From assembly GCA_019237435.1 (NCBI GenBank), contig JAFAHB010000252.1, forward strand, positions 1-9,517: 9,517 nucleotides of DNA, given 5' to 3'. A program made the position numbers and the translations under genes. The first letter of the stretch is position 1. Every line of letters begins with the position of its first letter. This stretch comes from Vulcanimicrobiota bacterium. Lineage in GTDB: Bacteria > Vulcanimicrobiota > Vulcanimicrobiia > Vulcanimicrobiales > Vulcanimicrobiaceae. Positions 6,352-9,517 of this stretch are shown here, in pieces. The notes beneath the pieces were generated by a model. That model did not search any database and was not told where the DNA came from. It worked only from the letters and a program-made list of their open reading frames with translations.

Positions 6352-8979
6352 ATGAATGTAGAAAAGATGACGGAGCGGGTCGCCGACGGGCTCAACGCCG
6401 CCTATGCACGCGCACTGCACGAGCACAACACGCAAACGGCGCCGGAGCACATGCTTGCGGCGCTGCTCGACCAAGAGCGTGGAATTGCGCCCGACATCAT
6501 TGAGAAAGCGGGCGCCGATCCAAAGGCGTTCGCACGACTCGTCGACGATGCGATCCGGCGTTTACCGCGGCTGACCGGCGCGAGCGCCGACTCCGCCCAG
6601 GTTACGCTTTCGCCCGAGCTGGCGCGAATCATGAGCGTTGCCGAGAACGAAGCCAAGGCTTTACAAGACGACTATACGTCCGTCGAGCACGTGCTGCTCG
6701 CGATGGCGCAGGCGTCGGGAGCGATCGGGCGTCTCTTCCGCGACGCCGGCTTGACGAAGGACAAGTTGCTTGCGGCCCTTCGCGACGTTCGCGGCAATCA
6801 GCGCGTCACGACGAAGGATCCGGAAGGCACCTACAAATCGCTCGAGCGGTACGGCCGCGATCTGACGCTGGAGGCCGAACGCGGGAAGCTCGATCCGGTA
6901 ATTGGACGCGACGAAGAAATTCGCCGCATCGTTCAAGTGCTTTCACGGCGCACGAAGAACAACCCCGTTCTGATCGGCGATCCGGGCGTCGGCAAGACGG
7001 CGATCGTCGAAGGACTGGCGCAGCGCATCGTTCGCGGCGACGTTCCGGAAGGCTTAAAGAGCAAACGGATCGTCTCGCTCGATATGGGCGCGCTCATCGC
7101 CGGCGCGAAGTACCGCGGAGAGTTCGAAGAGCGGCTCAAAGCCGTGCTCAAGGACGTGGCCTCGTCCGACGGCCAAATCATACTCTTCGTCGACGAGCTC
7201 CACACGGTCGTCGGCGCCGGAAAGGCCGAAGGCGCCATGGACGCCGGCAACTTGCTCAAACCGATGCTCGCGCGCGGCGAGCTGCATATGATCGGAGCGA
7301 CGACCCTCGACGAATACCGTAAGTATATCGAAAAGGATGCAGCGCTCGAGCGACGGTTTGCGCCCGTGATGATCGATCAGCCCAGCGTCGAGGATACGAT
7401 CTCGATCCTGCGCGGCCTCAAGGAAAAATACGAGGCGCATCATGGCGTGCGCATCAAGGATGCCGCGCTCGTAGCCGCGGCGATCATGAGCAATCGTTAC
7501 ATCACCGACCGCTTCTTACCCGACAAGGCGATCGACTTGGTGGACGAAGCCGCGGCAAAGCTGCGCACCGAAATAGACTCGATGCCGCAGGAGCTCGACG
7601 AAGCCTCTCGCCGCGTCTTACAGCTCGAGATCGAACGCGAAGCGCTTCGCAAAGAGAACGACGCGGCGAGCCGGCGCCGGCTCGAACAGCTCGAGAAAGA
7701 GCTAGCGACTCTGCGCGAAGACCAGGCCCGATTGCGCGTGCAGTGGGACGCGGAGAAAAACGCGGCGATTAAGCTGCGCTCGATTCGAGACCAAATCGAA
7801 CAGACGAAGGTGCAGATCGAACAGGCCGAGCGGCAGTACGATCTCAACCGGGTCGCCGAGCTGCGTTATGGTACGTTGCCGAAGCTCCAAAAAGAGCTCG
7901 AGAGCGAACAGGAACGCCTCGCGCGCAAAGACGGCGCGCGGCTCTCGAAAGAAGAGGTCGACGAGGACGACATCGCCGGGGTAATCTCACGCTGGACGGG
8001 AATTCCGGTAACGAAGCTGCTCGAAGGCGAGAAGGCCAAGCTGCTTCATCTCGAGGATGAGCTGCATCGGCGCGTCATCGGTCAGAACGAGGCAGTGGAC
8101 GCGGTGGCGGAGGCGGTTTTGCGCTCGCGCTCGGGGCTTGCCGATCCCAACCGTCCGATCGGATCGTTCATATTCCTCGGTCCCACCGGCGTCGGCAAGA
8201 CCGAGCTCGCGCGGGCGCTGGCCGAATATCTCTTCGACGACGAGCGCGCTCTCATACGCATCGACATGTCGGAGTACCAAGAGCGCCATACCGTCGCGCG
8301 GCTCATTGGGGCGCCGCCGGGATACGTGGGGTTCGAAGAGGGCGGTCAGCTTACCGAAGCGGTGCGCCGACGGCCTTACTCGGTAATTCTCTTTGATGAA
8401 GTCGAGAAAGCACATCCCGACGTCTTTAACGTCTTTCTGCAGATTCTCGACGACGGCCGGCTCACCGACGGTCAGGGCCACACCGTCGATTTCAAAAACA
8501 CGATCGTCATTATGACGTCGAACATCGGCAGCCATCGCATTCTCGATTACAAAGGCTCGTTCGACGGCGCCGACTATGCGGTGATGCGCGCGACCGTGCT
8601 GGACGAGTTGCGCCAGCACTTCCGGCCGGAGTTCCTCAACCGGGTCGACGAGATCATCGTCTTCCACGCGCTCGATGAAGAGGAGCTGATGAAGATCGTC
8701 GATCTGCAGCTGCAACGGCTGCGCCAGCGCCTTGCAGAGCGGCGGATCGCGCTCGCTCTTGACGATGCGGCCAAACGTCATATCGTAAAAGTCGGCTACG
8801 ATCCCCATTACGGCGCGCGACCGCTCAAGCGCACGATTCAAAAAGAGCTGGAAACGCCGATTGGACGCAAAATTCTCGCCGGCGAGATCAAAGACGGCGA
8901 CACCGTCAACGTCGGCTTCGACTCCAACCGCGCCGAATTGACGTTCGCGACTGCCGAACCGGTGGTCGCGGCGTCTTAG
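6352..8979 (+). CDS. clpB: ATP-dependent protein disaggregase ClpB
   Basis: An 875-residue Hsp100 chaperone (E. coli 857) that threads aggregated proteins through a hexameric pore with DnaK/DnaJ help. Domains: Clp N-domain about 1-145; AAA1 with Walker A GDPGVGKT (209-216), pore loop Y254 in KYRGEF, Walker B D281-E282 and arginine fingers R334-R335; a long charged coiled-coil M domain about 403-530, which marks ClpB rather than ClpA or ClpC; AAA2 with Walker A GPTGVGKT (610-617), pore tyrosine Y658 in GYVG, Walker B D682-E683, arginine finger R764 and sensor-2 R823 in GARPLKR. All key residues are intact. ATG 6352 is chosen because NVEKMT lines up with the E. coli N-terminus (RLDRLT); the frame is open back to a TTG at 6259 but that extension is not ClpB-like. 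No Shine-Dalgarno site precedes it. Confidence 0.97.
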   Translation: MNVEKMTERVADGLNAAYARALHEHNTQTAPEHMLAALLDQERGIAPDIIEKAGADPKAFARLVDDAIRRLPRLTGASADSAQVTLSPELARIMSVAENEAKALQDDYTSVEHVLLAMAQASGAIGRLFRDAGLTKDKLLAALRDVRGNQRVTTKDPEGTYKSLERYGRDLTLEAERGKLDPVIGRDEEIRRIVQVLSRRTKNNPVLIGDPGVGKTAIVEGLAQRIVRGDVPEGLKSKRIVSLDMGALIAGAKYRGEFEERLKAVLKDVASSDGQIILFVDELHTVVGAGKAEGAMDAGNLLKPMLARGELHMIGATTLDEYRKYIEKDAALERRFAPVMIDQPSVEDTISILRGLKEKYEAHHGVRIKDAALVAAAIMSNRYITDRFLPDKAIDLVDEAAAKLRTEIDSMPQELDEASRRVLQLEIEREALRKENDAASRRRLEQLEKELATLREDQARLRVQWDAEKNAAIKLRSIRDQIEQTKVQIEQAERQYDLNRVAELRYGTLPKLQKELESEQERLARKDGARLSKEEVDEDDIAGVISRWTGIPVTKLLEGEKAKLLHLEDELHRRVIGQNEAVDAVAEAVLRSRSGLADPNRPIGSFIFLGPTGVGKTELARALAEYLFDDERALIRIDMSEYQERHTVARLIGAPPGYVGFEEGGQLTEAVRRRPYSVILFDEVEKAHPDVFNVFLQILDDGRLTDGQGHTVDFKNTIVIMTSNIGSHRILDYKGSFDGADYAVMRATVLDELRQHFRPEFLNRVDEIIVFHALDEEELMKIVDLQLQRLRQRLAERRIALALDDAAKRHIVKVGYDPHYGARPLKRTIQKELETPIGRKILAGEIKDGDTVNVGFDSNRAELTFATAEPVVAAS

Positions 8980-8986
8980 TCATCGC

Positions 8987-9033
8987 CGTGTCATCCTGAG
9001 CGGAGGCCGTTTCGTGTCATCCTGAGCGGAGGC
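8987..9033 (+). repeat. Two direct copies of the dispersed repeat head
   Basis: The segment beginning CGTGTCATCCTGAGCGGAGG is present twice, at 8987 and 9013, identical over 21 bases with a 26-base period. The first copy is a fragment; the second continues into a complete element. The first begins 8 bases after the clpB stop. The same 14-base head occurs at positions 2-15, which shows a family scattered in this genome. Confidence 0.85.
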
Positions 9034-9096
9034 GCGAAGCGCCGGAGTCGAAGGGCGAAGGGCGAAGCGCGAAGGGCGAAGCGCGAAGGACGACAC
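9014..9096. repeat. Full-length dispersed repeat with near-matching inverted ends
   Basis: The ends GTGTCATCCT (9014-9023) and AGGACGACAC (9087-9096) are inverted repeats with nine of ten matches. Inside is a hairpin, GGCGC (9031-9035) with GCGCC (9039-9043), then CGGAGTCGAAGG (9043-9054), then a heptamer array. The element codes for nothing evident, is small and resembles REP/BIME or MITE-like sequences. It lies between clpB and the peptidase and could act as a transcription boundary, although no T-run follows the hairpin. Confidence 0.7.
9048..9089 (+). repeat. Tandem heptamer array GCGAAGG/GCGAAGC
   Basis: Five exact-length units from 9055 to 9089 read GCGAAGG, GCGAAGC, GCGAAGG, GCGAAGC, GCGAAGG, that is, alternating last bases with a 14-base super-period. 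A degenerate first unit TCGAAGG lies at 9048-9054. The array expands the tail of the dispersed repeat, probably by slippage. Copy number may vary between strains. Confidence 0.85.
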
Positions 9097-9119
9097 GGTA
9101 ACCTCTAGTACAAAGCCGC

Positions 9120-9517
9120 ATGCTGATTGCCGCTTTTACGCTCGCTCAAATCTTGAGTTATCCGTTCCCCGAAACGCTGGTTCGCGATACCCATGGAACG
9201 GCGATCGCATACGCTTTGGACACGCAGGGCGTTCGCTCGATCTGGTTCGCTCGCCCGCCGGCATGGACGCCGGCGCAGCTGTTTTCTTCGGGCGGCGATG
9301 ACGGTCAAGAGATCACGAACCTCGTCATCGCGAACAACGATGCGCACCTGGTCTACGTGCGCGGCGGCGACCACGACGCGAACTGGCCGGACCCGCTGCA
9401 GCCCAATCCGGCATCCAACGCCCAGCAGCCGGAGATGCAGGTATGGTCGGTCGCGACGAATGGTGGCGCGCCGAAGCTGCTCGGGGCCGGCGATGCGCCC
9501 GCCATTTCACCCGATGG
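9120..9517 (+). CDS. S9-family peptidase (prolyl oligopeptidase type), N-terminal part
   Basis: An open frame of 132 codons runs off the right edge without a stop. It is the start of an acylaminoacyl-peptidase/dipeptidyl-peptidase-type S9 protein, which cleaves short peptides. Only the N-terminal beta-propeller region is present; the alpha/beta-hydrolase domain with Ser-Asp-His would lie beyond the window. Seen: a propeller strand SIWFARPP (40-47), GGDDGQEITNL (58-68), VYVRGGDHDANWP (78-90), PNPAS (95-99), then MQVWSV (106-111) and LLGAGDAPAISPD (120-132), a PD40-like repeat end. This run of motifs is very typical of exported S9 peptidases. ATG 9120 is the first start after an in-frame TAA at 9099. 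The N-terminus (LIAAFTLAQ) is a short, weak signal peptide, and no ribosome site is evident. Confidence 0.82.
   Translation, partial: MLIAAFTLAQILSYPFPETLVRDTHGTAIAYALDTQGVRSIWFARPPAWTPAQLFSSGGDDGQEITNLVIANNDAHLVYVRGGDHDANWPDPLQPNPASNAQQPEMQVWSVATNGGAPKLLGAGDAPAISPD

Noticed and set aside
7987..8841. Long minus-strand open frame of 284 codons opposite clpB
   Set aside because: It is antisense to the conserved AAA2 domain, its protein shows no recognisable fold or motif, and such frames are expected at this GC content.
8987..9096. CRISPR array
   Set aside because: The repeats are too close (26-base period, 5-base gap) and there are only two heads; the inner array is a heptamer with no spacers.
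9105..9374. Minus-strand open frame of 89 codons near the right edge
   Set aside because: It is antisense to the S9 peptidase start, whose propeller motifs are clear, and the antisense product has no recognisable features.
1..9517. tRNA-Sec (selC) or any other tRNA near selB
   Set aside because: I found no T-loop consensus with a matching acceptor stem in any intergenic gap; GGTTCGATC-like strings are inside coding regions and lack the cloverleaf.

Overview
The window is high-GC bacterial DNA, densely coding, with short intergenic gaps and frequent GTG starts. Half of the eight genes, including selB, begin with GTG. The gene content is chromosomal: clpB, selB, a GNAT acetyltransferase, a Tat-exported flavin oxidase and a prolyl-oligopeptidase-type peptidase. 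I see no phage, plasmid or transposase genes. The DUF7450-like secreted protein, the RMD1-like membrane protein and the dispersed repeat that opens GTGTCATCCTGAGC suggest a soil-type, poorly cultivated lineage. Candidatus Eremiobacterota (WPS-2) or a similar phylum is a guess, not a result.

Layout. Positions 1-68 hold a hairpin-forming repeat that abuts the first gene. Positions 69-4021 form a co-directional plus-strand block: a Tat-signal FAD amine oxidase, then selB (selenocysteine-specific elongation factor) 9 bases later, then a RimJ/RimL-type GNAT acetyltransferase whose GTG start overlaps the selB stop. Positions 4022-4602 hold a self-contained unit: a good sigma70-type promoter with a palindrome in its spacer, a 5' UTR hairpin, a strong Shine-Dalgarno site, a small secreted protein with two cysteine-bearing repeats, and a hairpin terminator. 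Positions 4603-6259 are a two-gene minus-strand operon: an RMD1/DUF155-like, C-terminally anchored membrane protein, then a six-helix membrane protein of unknown function. Diverging from it is clpB (6352-8979), the ATP-dependent disaggregase. Positions 8987-9096 hold more copies of the repeat seen at the left edge, with a heptamer array inside. From 9120 an S9-family peptidase begins and runs off the right edge.

How the genes relate. SelB implies that this organism decodes UGA as selenocysteine, but no selA, selC, selD or selenoprotein lies in the window. The acetyltransferase is likely co-translated with SelB. ClpB works with DnaK/DnaJ, which are not here. The RMD1-like protein and the six-helix protein are probably co-expressed and may act together at the membrane, but no function can be assigned. 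No CRISPR array, tRNA, rRNA or defence system was found. The most interesting items are the regulated-looking secreted-protein unit, the uncharacterised membrane operon and the repeat family present at both ends of the window.
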